Source of the DNA: Ramazzottius varieornatus
Lineage: Eukaryota; Tardigrada; Eutardigrada; Parachela; Ramazzottiidae
NCBI GenBank assembly: GCA_001949185.1
Contig: BDGG01000011.1
Coordinates: forward strand, 1,169,005 to 1,233,004
DNA: 64,000 nt
Reading direction: 5' to 3'
The stretch's first letter is position 1. Each line of letters starts with the position of its first letter. Both the position numbers and the translations under genes were made by a program. This document shows positions 11,341 to 24,100 of the stretch, one piece after another. The notes under the pieces were generated by a model that ran no database searches, was not told where the DNA came from, and saw only the letters and a list, made by a program, of their open reading frames with translations.

Positions 11341-11598
11341 CAGTCCAACCTGTGAGATGTGACAGTTCAAACGCCCGAAATCAGTTCCGAACGGTTCATG
11401 TGTGTACGGAGTTGCTCGCCATGCTGTTCGTATGAGGCCGATCAGCTGATCAAACACGCGCTTGATCACTTGATCAGGTCAAGCCATAACCGGACGTCGA
11501 TCAACTGATCGTGCTGCGCAGTGCTTGGCCAGCAGTCTCACACAGAAACGCTGTTCGGTAGCAGAAGAAGTAATTGTCACATCTCACAGGTAGGACTG
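11341..11598. repeat. MITE-like element, 258 bp
   Basis: Termini CAGTCC[AT]ACCTGTGAGATG and their inverted copy lie at 11341-11364 and 11575-11598. The interior is rich in GATCAGCTGATC-type palindromes (11437-11513). No ORF. Confidence 0.65.
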
Positions 11599-11940
11599 TA
11601 ACAATCCAGTCGAGAACGCCTTAATTTTATAGGTGGTAGCGACTTGGCGTGAACGGGGTGCAGCTGGCTGGAAACAATATGTCTCTAAATCTTTCAACAG
11701 AAATTTACAATAGCTGTATACAGGATAACAGGGTCGATTGCTTTCGAACGTGCACTGCCCCTCGAGGCAGCGATTCGCGGTCTGTCACTGTATCCTTAGA
11801 CGCAAGTTTGGCGCAGTTGCCCGATGTGTTTTCTACTTCAGGCCGTCGTCCTGATTTTTTACCCATCCGGCTGATCTTGCAGTAACAGCATTATGGCGGT
11901 CGAACGTGGAACTCTAAAACTACGCCCGTATCTGGGCCAA

Positions 11941-11949
11941 TATATAAAT
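11941..11949 (+). promoter_or_regulatory. TATA-like box
   Basis: TATATAAAT directly follows a CCAA and lies about 390 bp before the decayed coding region at 12251. It could be the remnant of that gene's promoter. Sequence match only. Confidence 0.25.
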
Positions 11950-12250
11950 ACGAGCGCGCATCATTCCGCGTTAATCTTTGTAATCTGTGAAGGTGAAACT
12001 GCGCTTGGTGATTTGGATACAAGGTAAACGGCATAATTCGGCAAAACCAGAACGGTGCAAAACAAAACTGACTAGTGCGCACACGCGCAGATCGTACGCG
12101 CTCATGATACAGCGCATTTATGGACGGGCGTACATAATGATGACGCATCGCATGTCGTCCCTCCTCGGGCTGGCTTTTTGTTCATGGGTAGTCAGGCTCT
12201 GCAACAACTACGACACGGTTGTTACGTGAACTTCCATTTTCCTAAGTAAC

Positions 12251-13490
12251 CGCAACAACCCACTCGACACTCTGGAACTCCACAAACTCACACCAATATT
12301 TAGTACCAGTTCTGACTTATCTGTCGACTTATCGATGGCAGCGACTTACCTATCAGCCGGCGTGTTTGGTCCGAAAGATTCACCCGCTGTTTTCACCACG
12401 GATCCTATCACGGTCCAATTGATCGATGTTACAGTAATTGATACTGGCGATGGTGACCGAGCTGCGACTATGACCTTATGGGACGGTGTCCGTGAAGTTG
12501 GTTATAACTGAAACACCATCAGATCTTTCGGCGAATATGCCCTTATTCCAACTCTAGATAATCGAACTTCGAAAAGTTGACTTCAGCTCCGCAGAGCAAC
12601 ACCAGTATAGTGCAACCATTCCCTTACAAACTCAAGTCCGACAACACACAACCGTGGACACACCTCTGACGTTCTACACCTTTGAACCTTGAAAACTTTG
12701 CTCGACCACCCCAGTACACAACCACTCAGTAGGATTTCCAGCTGATCAGCTTCCATATTTCCAGACATCATTCTAGTCGTCCTTGAAGTCAGACGCACGC
12801 AGAAAGAAGTTACCATGTCTGTAGTCGATAACACCACTCAGCAGCAGTTCAACCTTAAAGTACAAACGTCATGGTACGTGTACGCCGGTATTCACACCGT
12901 ACCATGTTTCAAATTCTCTGTTCCAGGTCAACTCGATTTCCCCTGACATGTCTTCAAAGGTGTACATGTTTTTGCATGTCCTGGAATTGCAAGGAAACCT
13001 CCTCGAACTGCAACATCAACATAGCTTCTTTTTCGTCAGTACCAGCGAACAGTCACAAGCAATCCGGAAATACGGTGTCTCCCTCAACGTCCTTCCGCTG
13101 TGTGAGCTTTACCGAAGTTTGCCAACGCCAGGTACGACCAAGTTTTTCACCACGAAACCCAAGAACTAAACGGCACCTGTAGCTACAATTAGCTCGTCTG
13201 AGGAAACTCCGAGTCCCTCACCCTCCACTTCACCAGTCAGACCGACACCGACAAAAACACGACAGACCCTTCTTGACTCCAGCGACGAAGACCAGGCGAG
13301 CGAACAACCGCCCATCACCCCAAAGAATACTTCTCACGCCAAAAAAACAAGAAATCCATGACTTAGACCAGCCTTTGAGACCGAGAAACGAAACAAAACA
13401 GCGTACCATTCCAAGCTCCAAACGAGAAAGTGGAACTTTCCATCCCGAAGAACTTTTACATATGCCCTGTGACTTAGAACGTGTTTAGTA
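12251..13490 (+). pseudogene. Decayed coding region, possibly OB-fold/RPA-like
   Basis: Plus-strand text reads as protein across three frames with several stops and shifts. At 12251-12511 one frame has DPITVQLIDVTVIDTGDGDR then TLWDGVREVGY, which resembles an OB-fold strand pattern of replication protein A. Later pieces (about 12948-13169, then a Ser/Pro/Thr-rich acidic tail to about 13340) look like the continuation. The decay and the nearby transposon suggest an old gene copy or a transposon-borne gene. Family assignment is a guess. Confidence 0.35.
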
Positions 13491-13641
13491 TATTGTCCTT
13501 CACATTAACCTCTTCCTACCGATATGTTCTTCAAAAACCATTCCATATACCGTCCCTTAAATGCACGTAAACTTTCCAAAACTACCTCGCATCCCTGAAC
13601 TTAGATTGCGAGCCGAAAGCGAGCAGTGTCTTGTGCACGGT

Positions 13642-15907
13642 GAAGGGAAAGTTTGGCGCAGTAAAAAGTTTGGATCGGACCGTTTCGCTAAGGCGGCACG
13701 GACAGGTGCTTTTTGCTGCATGTAGAAAATAGCATACGTACGTATGCTATTTAAGAAAATAGCTTACTGCCGTACGTACGTGATGGGTTTTGGAACGAGC
13801 GGCTAGAAGCGTGACGCTTTTACTGGCTTCTTTTGTCCGAACGAGCACACCTTAAACACATACATAAACGCGACTCCAGAAATGAAACCTCCAATCACGG
13901 TGAAAATCAGAAACCAAAATCGCCACCGCAAACATGGTATCTACTGCACTTTCTTCGACCTAACTCGTTTCTTTGGTGGAGCTGGTACGAGCGCACCCAG
14001 ATCGGCAGGCACCAGAAGGCAGGCGGAAGGTTCCACAGGTGGGTGCTCTTTCCTCTTGCGACTCTTTTCAGGCTTCGACTGCGGTTTAATGGATATCCGC
14101 ATCGGGAACGCTGGCAGCTGGCGAAGGTCCGTGAGCTGTCTCCGTTTGTTTCTTCCCTCCACGACTCTTCGGTGTAGTTCTACCCGGCTCCTTCAGCAAT
14201 TTCAGACGGTGCTTAATCACCTCCATATACTCACTGTTGAGCATATTTCTGCCTGCTTCGAGCGCTATCCGTGCATCTTTCGCTTTTCGCTTTTTTTCGG
14301 CTTAGAAAGAGAAACCTTGCCTGCTGCAAACAGAACCGTGTCCGCAACGCTCTTGTAACCCAACCGGATGAAAACCACTCTTTAATGACGCTTCGAACTC
14401 GAAAGAGAATATGCTGGCTCCTGGAGTGCACAGCTCTTCCAAATGTCCAGGAAAACTGTTCCGTGTTACCTGAGTGTTAAAATCAACGAACTAGAAAGCT
14501 TGATCTCAAGTTATTCTTACAAAAAAAAACTAGTCTTACTTCAAACTGCGGGTTGATAGGATGGAAAGACTTGTAAGCCGTCCATTTCGACTTCATGGTT
14601 CCAAATGGGCAGCTGTCTAACGGCTTGGATAGTTCGTGACGTGACTATAATGACCATCCATAAATACGACACACTGCAAAAGCCACCTATAAGTAGGAGA
14701 AAAATTGTGATGCACGGAGATATCAATAAGTTTATGAGCAGAGCGTAACGTACTTTGTCGGGAGAGTCAGGCAGCACTTCCTGCCGGAAGTAGTCCGTCA
14801 GCACCTTTTGATCCATTATGCCTGACCGATTGACTGCGACATAGAGCTTGTCCTTGGTATTATCGTTCATGCTGCCCAAAAGCATCACTCTGTCGAACAG
14901 GACTAAAGGCTTAAACAACAGGCCAGCCGCGTTTCCACAGGCCAGCCGCGTTTCCACAGGACAGCATGGTTACCTGATCTCCTGTCGAACCTTCTGTGTA
15001 TGAAACCACATGTTTGTTTCCTTTTTATGCATAGGCTCTTTCCCTTTCAAAACCGAGAATGAATCCAGATTCGTCCAGATTGATAATTCCTTCGGGACTC
15101 GAAAGATAGCTTTGCTCTTCCAGTTCGCTGAGGAACCTGATCCACGATTCCGCGCCTTCGATGGTCCAATCTCGTGCCTTCTACCTGTCAGCGTCCGAAG
15201 CTAGACGAAGGGAGATTTCTTTCTGCTCTTGGAGGAATCGTCGATGCCAGTCATCACTGAAAGCTATCCCGATACCTGTTAAAGATCAGCATTCACAATT
15301 AACGACGTACAACGTTGGAATGCGAAAGTTATTCTACCTTTCGCAATGCCCATTTCGTCCACGAAAATACGCAGCCGAATTTTGTTGAGAGGAAATCAAG
15401 TATTTCCGAATTTCTTTAGCTGATCAACCAGCAGTCTTTCCTCCGTAGCGTTCAGCTGTCTTCCCCGACCCATCCTACGTGCTTTCGTATCTTGCAGATG
15501 GCAGTAGATTGTGCGGGGAGGAACGTTGTAGAGACGAGCAGCTTCACGATGTGCAGTACCATTCTCGACAGCGGAAAGCGCTCTTTTCAGGTCTTCCTCG
15601 CTGTACCGTCGAGGCCTCTTGGTTTTAAACTGTTGAGACATACTCGAAAAGCTAGCCAAAATGGAAGTATGAACACCGGCTGATTTCTCGACACGAAAAC
15701 AAACGACAAACTTACGGGATCCATTCAAAAGACTAAAAAATAATACATTACACTGTACCAATGTTTACGGTAGTTTCCACTGCGGTTAAAATCTACTACG
15801 TTACGTCATACAGTTGATTTGTCTTTTGCTTGCATATAAAATCTAAATTTGCCGTCTTTTACAGTACGCCTGATCCAAACTTTTTACTGCGCCGAACTTT
15901 CCCTTCG
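13642..15907 (-). mobile_element. Pogo/Tigger-like DNA transposon, inactive
   Basis: Inverted repeats of 35 bp bound it: 13642-13676 and 15872-15906, core GGCGCAGTAAAAAGTTTGG. On the minus strand, in order, are a psq-type helix-turn-helix at about 15640-15400 (EEDLKRALSAVENGTAHREA, RTIYCHLQD), a CENP-B-type second DNA-binding piece near 15260-15180 (W-x2-RFL ... SLRLA, frame-broken), then a DDE region at 14957-14540 (YVAVNRSGIMDQKVL; in another frame KPLDSCPFGTMKSKW). A basic tail follows to about 13830. Several frameshifts and stops make the transposase non-functional. A 26-bp perfect palindrome at 13727-13752 lies just inside the left end. Confidence 0.75.
13727..13752. repeat. 26-bp perfect palindrome
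   Basis: AAATAGCATACGT and its exact inverse complement abut with no loop, inside the left end of the Tigger-like element. It may be a subterminal transposase site or a hairpin. Confidence 0.6.
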
Positions 15908-16786
15908 CGTAAGTATACAATATCCTAACTGCACCTTCATCATAACCACTTTAGTTAATGCAAAAGATGGTCAGTGCATGTCCGTAGCGAGTAAGCCTTC
16001 GAATTGTTTACACCTGTCACTCAATTCTGCAATGGCATAATAGTCCAACTGCGACTTCCAACTGCGACACTCGAAGTCCTACAGCCTACACGTGTTTTGT
16101 AAAAGAAATGCCCAGTAACTCTTAGTCCACTTCCTACTGCTTCTCTTACAGTTGACCATCGACTGCTTCCCTGAGTTTCTTGTTGAAAACTACTATTCAA
16201 CATGCAGAGTTTCAGGAGGCATAAAATAACGAAAGTCAGTAGATCCCGTTGGGCATTCCGCTTCGCCTCCTCACATTCTGCATTACAGAGTTACTGAGCA
16301 ACCTCATCAACCAAAGTATTCGCAAGAGCGATTATCTCGACCTTTTCAAGACGTTAGCCTTCCTACCAATACTACCCAATGTGCCTCAGCGCGACTCTTT
16401 CCAAAGTGGTGGAGAAAGTCGTCCAAAGCCAGCCGGCACATCAGCTGAAGGAGTTGTCTCCTCTCCCCGACACGAAGCGTCACTTGTAAAGGTGATGGAG
16501 AACAGAGGCAAACATTTGATAAGCAGCAACTAAGTACTAACTTAGACTGACAGGGCTAAAACTGGAGAGAGCTCGAGCTTACTACGCTTTTTCAGTGCCA
16601 TATGAAACTCAAAAAAGCCGGAAGATTGAAGAGACTGTGCACGTGGGAACTGTGGTAAACTGGAGGCAGTAAACAGTATGGAGTATAAAGTATGGAGTTT
16701 GCCCTTGGGGTCCGAAAACTTTATAATGCTCTGCTGAGCAATTTGGTCAGACATGCTTTGGACGCATTCTCGTATGGGGATACTCA
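15908..16786. other. Intergenic, nothing recognised
   Basis: Overlapping ORFs (for example 16249-16533 plus, 16542-16787 minus) have no recognisable domain and no splice context. Confidence 0.35.
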
Positions 16787-17207
16787 TATTATGGGCCAGT
16801 AAAAATTACGGGCCGGGCGGAAAAGACGTCAAATTTACAGTTTGTATGGAAGTCAGAAACAGAAATCGGACAAACGACGTAACTCAGTAAAATTCAACCG
16901 TCGAAAATTGTCATGGACAGTGGCCATCAGCTGCTCACTGTTTTACTCTAACGCTACGACGCTGCTGTCGACTGTCTCCTGGAGAAGCCTTGGACTAGCT
17001 GGAACAGTTGAAGGTGTGCGTGTTCCGGTAAAATGGAGATCTAACTGCTATAATAATTATGACAAGCTTTAGCTCTTCGGCCCAGTATCCGGCACGTACG
17101 CACAGCAGTGCGGCCTTCGATGCTGGTTTTTACTTGTAGCAAGAACAACCTGCCCGTGCCGCCGTAGCGAAAAGGCCTGGCCCATAATTTTTACTGGCCC
17201 ATAATAT
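16787..17207. repeat. MITE family member (GGGCCAGTAAAAATTA termini), copy 1
   Basis: Inverted ends of about 33 bp: left 16787-16819, right 17174-17207, core TATTATGGGCCAGTAAAAAT. TA at the edges fits a TA target duplication. The interior is about 350 bp with no clear ORF. Related ends occur at 42553-42706. Confidence 0.7.
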
Positions 17208-18101
17208 CTCCTCGCTCGTGCACACCTTTAATCATCGTAATCTGCGTAATCCACACGATTGTAAAAAGCAATACAGAGATTGAGCTACCACTCCCGATCA
17301 CTGTCCGACTGTAGTAACGGCTTGCTCCGCCCCTTTTGCGACCTGTAACTACAATTTGCTTTCCGGAGCTCCCGTTATTTTCGGGAGATAGCGTAATCGG
17401 ATTTACGGTTAACTAGCATTGGGAAGCATGGTGGTTGCCCAAATATTCAAAGTTGTGACTGATCGCCGCAGTAAACTGGTGGCCCATGTTTGCGTACCGG
17501 TCCATCGTTGGGCCAGGTTCGTGTACGAATTTATCTTAAAATGACTCGCAAAACTGTTCTTTTAGTTTGCTCGAATGATTTCACTTCACTCCCTCGGTAA
17601 GTAATATTAATAAGTAAGTCCATTTTAGGAAGTCCATACCTGTCACTCGTCGAGTTTGCAAAGTAGTACTAGTCCATCTGCGTATGGGAATCGCTATCTG
17701 GATGTAGTAGAAGGTCATAATGCCGTTGGTCTCGGTATATACAGTATTTGCAACTTTCGCTGCACTGCGCCTTTCCTCGTTCTTGTACCGTCAAAAATGA
17801 TATACAGCCGCAGAACCGTCGTACAGATTCCGTAAAGCGGGTTGTGAAAACAGACAGCTGTGAGCCGGAAGTCTATTGACGTTCTCGTTTCTTACTTCTC
17901 TGCCAAGAAACTTCTGGCGCTTTGGGTTTCTTATCTGCTTTGAAAGAGGAGACATACTCCTATCAAACCGTTGATTTCGGCATTTGACCCGCTATGCGTT
18001 CACCTTAATTTGTATCGTACCATGTTCTCCTTCTGACGGTTTGGCTAACCCGATGCCGTACGCGCGTATACTGCATCCTGCGCAAATGTGATACTCTCAA
18101 C
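17208..18101. other. Upstream of the FHOD gene; no gene
   Basis: Contains the second copy of the interspersed repeat (17369-17458). The 5' UTR and promoter of the long FHOD transcript should lie at its right end, but I see no distinct core-promoter motif. Confidence 0.35.
17369..17458 (+). repeat. Interspersed repeat, copy 2
   Basis: Direct counterpart of 9571-9659, with the shared AGCATGGTGGTTGCCCAA core. Confidence 0.65.
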
Positions 18102-21100
18102 ATGTCGTACCGTTCCAGCCGGCGTTCAGATTACGTGAGTCAACAAAACACTATAAGAATACACGTTGATGGCGTTTCACTTCCGCGTTCCTAATTTGTT
18201 CCTCGGCTTTCTCAGGGAATGAGAAGACTAGTTGTCTGTCTTATTTGCATATTCAAAATGACTAACCGTAGAGATTTCACGTGTCGATCCGTGATGAAAA
18301 CACGGACCTTCAACTGATACAAACCGTACTTTGTCTTACTGGGTAAAGTTTCGTGAATGTTCCCTTATTCTAAACTTTCATTACTCACTGTTTAGCTTGG
18401 CACCGGATCAAGTGGATCATCTGACTACCACTCACCATCATCCCTCTCCCGCCGCTATTCTGCCGTAAGTCCAACTTATTTGAATAACTTGGTGGTCCTA
18501 TCACTCAATAAACGCCTTCTGTTCAGCTGCACAACAGCAAGGGACAAACAGTGTGTCGAAGGGCCGAATGCCGCTGCTTATTGCCGCGGTCCCATTGAGC
18601 TTCTGTCTCAAAATAATATCAGCCAATTCAGTTCAAAATATCAGTTCAGTGTTAACGGAGAAAAATTGGAGCTTGGGCCAAATTGCATGGCTGTGATGTA
18701 ACATGCTAAATGTCATGGTAATGCACTCTTGGTATGTATGTGCGCTGTTTTTTTATCGAGAAAGGACAGAAAGCAACGCAGAGCTTGAATAAGCATATCT
18801 TCGGCCACATTGGAGAAACCTTGCAAATGGCAATAGGACGCAGCGTCGCACGGCGTAAAGTTATCAGATCGCGGCACAGCAACCTTTCCCCTACTTGAGG
18901 CCTATTTTTAGCTCCCTGCTCCGCGCGCAAATGCAAAGCAGACTGACGGAGAGAAAACTCCTCGAAGCTGCCGAATCATTCATACAGCGTCTTCGAGCCA
19001 TCAAAAAACTTTACTCTCGACGTGCGTTACTGAAGCGTGTCTCATCACCGAGTATTTTCGACAGCAGTGCACATTGCATAGCGTCAGGCTCGTTGATCAC
19101 ACTTGGCTCTTCTAACGGTTGCCTCATCAGATCGCAACGCTAACGACGTATTCTCTGGCAGGAATCGCCAAAATTCCCCGGCGTTAAGAGAAGGGAATCT
19201 ATTTGTACACAATATCGACTGTCTCCCGACCACAATCGATTGTTGCTGTTGATTGCTCGATTGAAGTCTAACGTCAATTTCTGGACTTTTCCAACAGGGA
19301 CGATCTTCCAGTCATCACTCGCCCTACCTTCCTCCCACGTTGGACTACACTTCCTCGCAGCGGCTAACGTCAAGCGGTTATCCACGAGCGCCATCATACG
19401 ATACCCACGCTGATCCTTCGCAGCGCAGAAGCAGCTACACTTCCACCAGCACTCTTGACAGTTTGACGCCGTCTCGTTATCGTAGCGCCAGCAACCATCG
19501 TAATTCCACCGACGTACTGTATCATAGTCCGCGCTCGGCGTATGGCGTAGGCAGTGGAAGTAATCTGGCTGTTTATGATGCCAATCGGCCTTCGACGTCA
19601 CGTGCCCAGTCGCGTCCCAGTCCCACTACAGACACAACAACCGTCAGCAGACACCATTCGCCGTCGCCCACAATGGACAGTCCGGACAGTACTAGTGGAC
19701 TATCAGCTCCCGTCAGAGACTCACCTTACCGCAGACTACGAAGTCGCGAGGACTCGGGTTCGGCAAAACCCTCCTCTGTTGTTTCTGATACGCTACAAGG
19801 AGACGCAATAAATTCGTCTGACCGCGATGTTCCCTCACAAGGTACGGCATACTACAGTACTTTACGTCCGTAGCGCCTTGGGATTATAGCGCATTTGTTT
19901 TGCCTAAAATCGCTTTTCTTAATTCTTTTCAATCACAGCATGACCATTCACCTATAGGATGTTTGCAGTATGAAAATCCGAGTTGCAAGCTCGAGACATA
20001 TTTTAAGTTAATGGTAACTGACGGTAATAAAAACATTCATGTGCTTGTAAAGCAAAGTTAAGCTCAAAGAGCGGCAGTTGTACCTTTCAGTGCCTATGAG
20101 TGGCTGGCCTGGTCCTGGGATTAATGATCAAGGCCAGTGTGTTTCCATCTCTACAGGTACCGAACAACGTTCTCAACAAACAGTGCCAGACGCGGGCTCT
20201 GCCAACAACCACTCCGTAAAGACCGATCGTAACACCGACGTTGACGAGAGCATATCCAAGGTTTCGCAGTGGCAGAAAAGCCTCGAGAGTGAACAACCCG
20301 AACAGCCGGTACCGACGCCCATCCCACCAGAGTTGCCCGCGCCTTCCATCAAAATCTCCACTGTCGAAGGCGACTCCGACAATGAGGAAGCTTTCTTCTC
20401 GACGAAAGATAACCTTGAAAATTCAACCAGGAAGTCGACTGGAGGTCCCATCAGTTTTCTCAAAGCTGACAAGGAAGAGGGCATTGATAGTCTGTCGTAC
20501 CGCACACCCGACGCCAGTGGTCGTACTTCGTCCTTGGCTGATGTCGATGATCAGAACCTGGAGACTGATGAGGAAGCCGGTGTGCTGCGCACACCTAGCC
20601 CGGTGGACGAGGTCGCCAAAGTGTCGGCTGGAAAGCCGCCGCTACCTAGACCACGCGGCCTATCTTTCCTGCCTCGAAGTGATAGTCGTGAGGACAGAAG
20701 TAACGGAAACACCAGCCCAAAAACAGCCAATCGGTAACCAATAATTTCAACAAAATTACATCTGGATTTTGCAGAATCTGTTCCGTAAAATATTTTAACC
20801 TGAAGTTTAAACCACCCCCCCCCCCCCCAGTACCTCAGAAATCATTCTCCGGACAAACTACACGATGAATACATTGAAAATAGGACGTGGGCAAATGAAC
20901 TACACCAGTTGTTTATTTGATGTTGCGAACATATTTAGTGTCATTAACTGGACGTGTGTGCCCCTTGGAAAAACGATGTGGAACAGACCATTTTCTCACG
21001 TTCCGAATACCGAGAATATCAACCGATTTCTAAATTTGCTGAAGACTATCGTAGGATGTAAGGGTGCACCGTTTGTGTCATGAATTATCAATACTTTTGC

Positions 21101-24100
21101 CCTGTAGGTACTCCTCGTTTCAAGATTTGCGCAACTTCGACGGCTTCAACGACGAGCCGGAACAGAAGCGTCGCATGTCCGATGCGGGTTACGAAAAGCG
21201 TCACATCAGTTTCCTACCGCGTGGGGAGGACGAAGAGCAGCAGACAACAGCAGCTGTCGCCGACACCAACAACAAAGTACGGACAGCAGCTGACTCGGAT
21301 CGGGATTCCATTGGGGAAAGTGTCAGATCCAAGCATCGGTCGTCGACCAGCGAAGAAGGTCGCGAGATGGACTTTGTGTCGGATAGTGGGTTACCCGATT
21401 CGGACTTTGGTGAAACAGTCCGCGGCTCGAGTTCCGAGGAAGAACTAGCCAGCACGCCCCCTTCGAATTACTTGAGCCAGAAACGACGAGGAAGTGAAGA
21501 CGAGTCGTCCAAGACCTTGTCGAAAGGCAAAAGCGACGAGGACACTGTCCACGAAGCGTCTGCCAAGGAGGAAGATGACGACGAGAACGAGACAATGATG
21601 AACTGGTCGCCCATCTTCGAACGGAAACCTTTACCCGCTCGGCGCTTTTCCAACGAAGGCTTGTTTGACGATGACGAAGCAGGGGCAAAACCAACGGGTT
21701 TCATCAGTTTCCTCAAACGATCAAACTCGTTGGGAGACACGAAAAACGAGGCTGAGAATGATCATGACAAAATTACTAGAAATGTGCAGAATTACAAGAA
21801 ACAGCGCCTGCGCACTTCCAGCTTTGACTTTTCGGCCTTCGACAACGAAGACACTGTGCCGGTAAAGGAAGAACCGGCTGATAATTCTAAAGACGATATC
21901 GAGATGGAAGACGTAGCCAAAAAGTCTGTAACATCGCCTATTGACACTCCGTTCTTCAGCTTTCTCAACTTTGGAAGAAAAGACACTGACAAGGAAATTG
22001 AGAAAATGGAAACTGACGACAACGATCGCGATGGTAGGTCGCAGACTAATCTTTCTAATTTTACCGTAAAAAGTGAAAACGTATGTTTTTATGCTGTATT
22101 TATCCGTAACGCACTCACTTTGATAGAAACGCAATCAGCTGCAGGGTTGAAGAAAGTACCTTCGGAGGATTTCTGGGCCGAAATCGGCAACGGTGACGTA
22201 GAGACGATCAAGCTGAAACGTCAAGAAAGCAACCAGTCGGTTGACTTCTGGAGTGAGATTCCCACTGGCGATGACCATGTCGTTCCAAAGAAACCCACAG
22301 CTGCAAAAGAGGAAGACGCACAGTCTCTCGACGTTTGGTCTGAACTGGGCAAAGGCCAGTCGAAGCCTCAGAGCACGCTTCAGGAGAAATCATCACCGGT
22401 CAGTGAAGAATCGCCAGATTTCTGGCGAGAAAGGAACACGGAAGAAAGTACCAGCACCGTCAAACGAGCAAAAATTGACGACAATGAATTCAACGGCTTC
22501 TGGGCAGATGTCGAAGCTGACAATGAAGCCAAGTCACCTGTCATCGAAGTGAAGGAGGAAGTGGAGGATATTTGGGCCGGCAGACCCAGTACGCCCCCTC
22601 CACGAAACCTCTCGCCATTTGCCGAGACCTCCAGCTCGCGTCAACCTGAGGTAGAGAAGCAAGACGATGTGGAGGATATTTGGGCTGATAGACCAAGTAC
22701 ACCCCCACCTCGTAGCGTTTCGCCATTCTTTGAAACGCTACAACAGAATCGGGAAGACGAAGAGAATAAGTCTCCGGTGCTCGATGTGCAAGAAGACGTG
22801 GAGGATATTTGGGCCGATAGACCGAGCACACCACCACCTCGTAACGTGTCGCCATATCTTGAAACTCTACAACAGAACCGGAAAGACGAGGAGCACAAGT
22901 CTCCGGCGGCCGACGCGCAAGAAGACGTGGAGGATATTTGGGCCGATAGGCCCAGTACACCTCCGCCACGGAGTATTTCGCCTTACCTGGATACCTCAAG
23001 GCGAAGTCAAGAGGAAGAACGAGCTTCCAGATCCCCATCGCCCTATCCAGGAGGGAAAGCTGCTCGACCCATGACGCTGCCATTGGGCGGATCCAGGCCG
23101 GGTAATAGTGAGGCACAGACGGACGAGTCAGCTTCGGAGTCGAAAGGTAAGTTACCGGTCCGTTCAACTAAAGAATAATATTGATAGTTTGAACGAAGTG
23201 GCGAGACGAATGCAATGCCGCGGATCATGATCTCAGGTAGCGCGCGTCAACATTGGGATTGCCTGAGAGAGTGCGCAACTAGTGTGAATGATCTGGATAA
23301 AAACGACCTAGGTGTCAATTTCTTCTGCCGAATTCAGCGGGATGTCGACTGGTGTGAGGGATAATCGACAAAGTCTGCTTGCAGGTTCGCCAACATTCGG
23401 ACACACGGACGCCAAGGAAGAATCGACACGCTCGCCGCCGACACCGACCATTCCAGTGCCCAAGCGTCGCCTCTCTTTGCTGCGCCAACGCAGTCAAGAT
23501 GACCAACTGGGCTCATCGGAGCAGCTCTCTCCGGCACCTCTCAGCTTTCTACCTCGAACCAACTCATCCGAGAAAGAGCTGGTGGACCTGGCCGACGTTC
23601 CATCCACACCCAAATCGCCGTCGCCAAAGAACATGGCTTCACTGCCACCGATCATGCGTCGCTCGCCTTCTCCCTCCCCGAAGCGCTCGCGCGGCTCGGT
23701 CGATAGCGGTACTACCACGCCACCACGTAGTCCAGGCAGCCGCGGAATCAAGTTTTTCCCAAGCGAAGCTGTCTACCCAAAGAAAGACTCACCGACGTCG
23801 CCACTCAGTCCCGAGCGATCGCCATCAGTCGAGCGCGCCCAACCCATCAGCTTCCTTCGCTCGGATTCCACAGAGGGAAATCCGTCAAGCCCACATCGCA
23901 GTCCTTACCGAAGACTACACTCTTCCTCTCCGAACGTTGAACCAGCAGCCGCCACCACACCATCAGTTGCCCCATTGAGCTTCCTAAAACCCGAAGATCG
24001 AGCTCCGGAAGAAAAACCAGCGGTGAAGCCATTGTCTTTTCTGCAACCGGAAACTAAAGCAGATCAACCAAGAATCCAAACTCACCAGTCAAAGAGCGAT

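Noticed and set aside
22081-22126. 46-nt FHOD intron with donor GTATGT at 22081
   Set aside because: It would break the frame; the donor at 22034 gives a 93-nt intron that keeps it.
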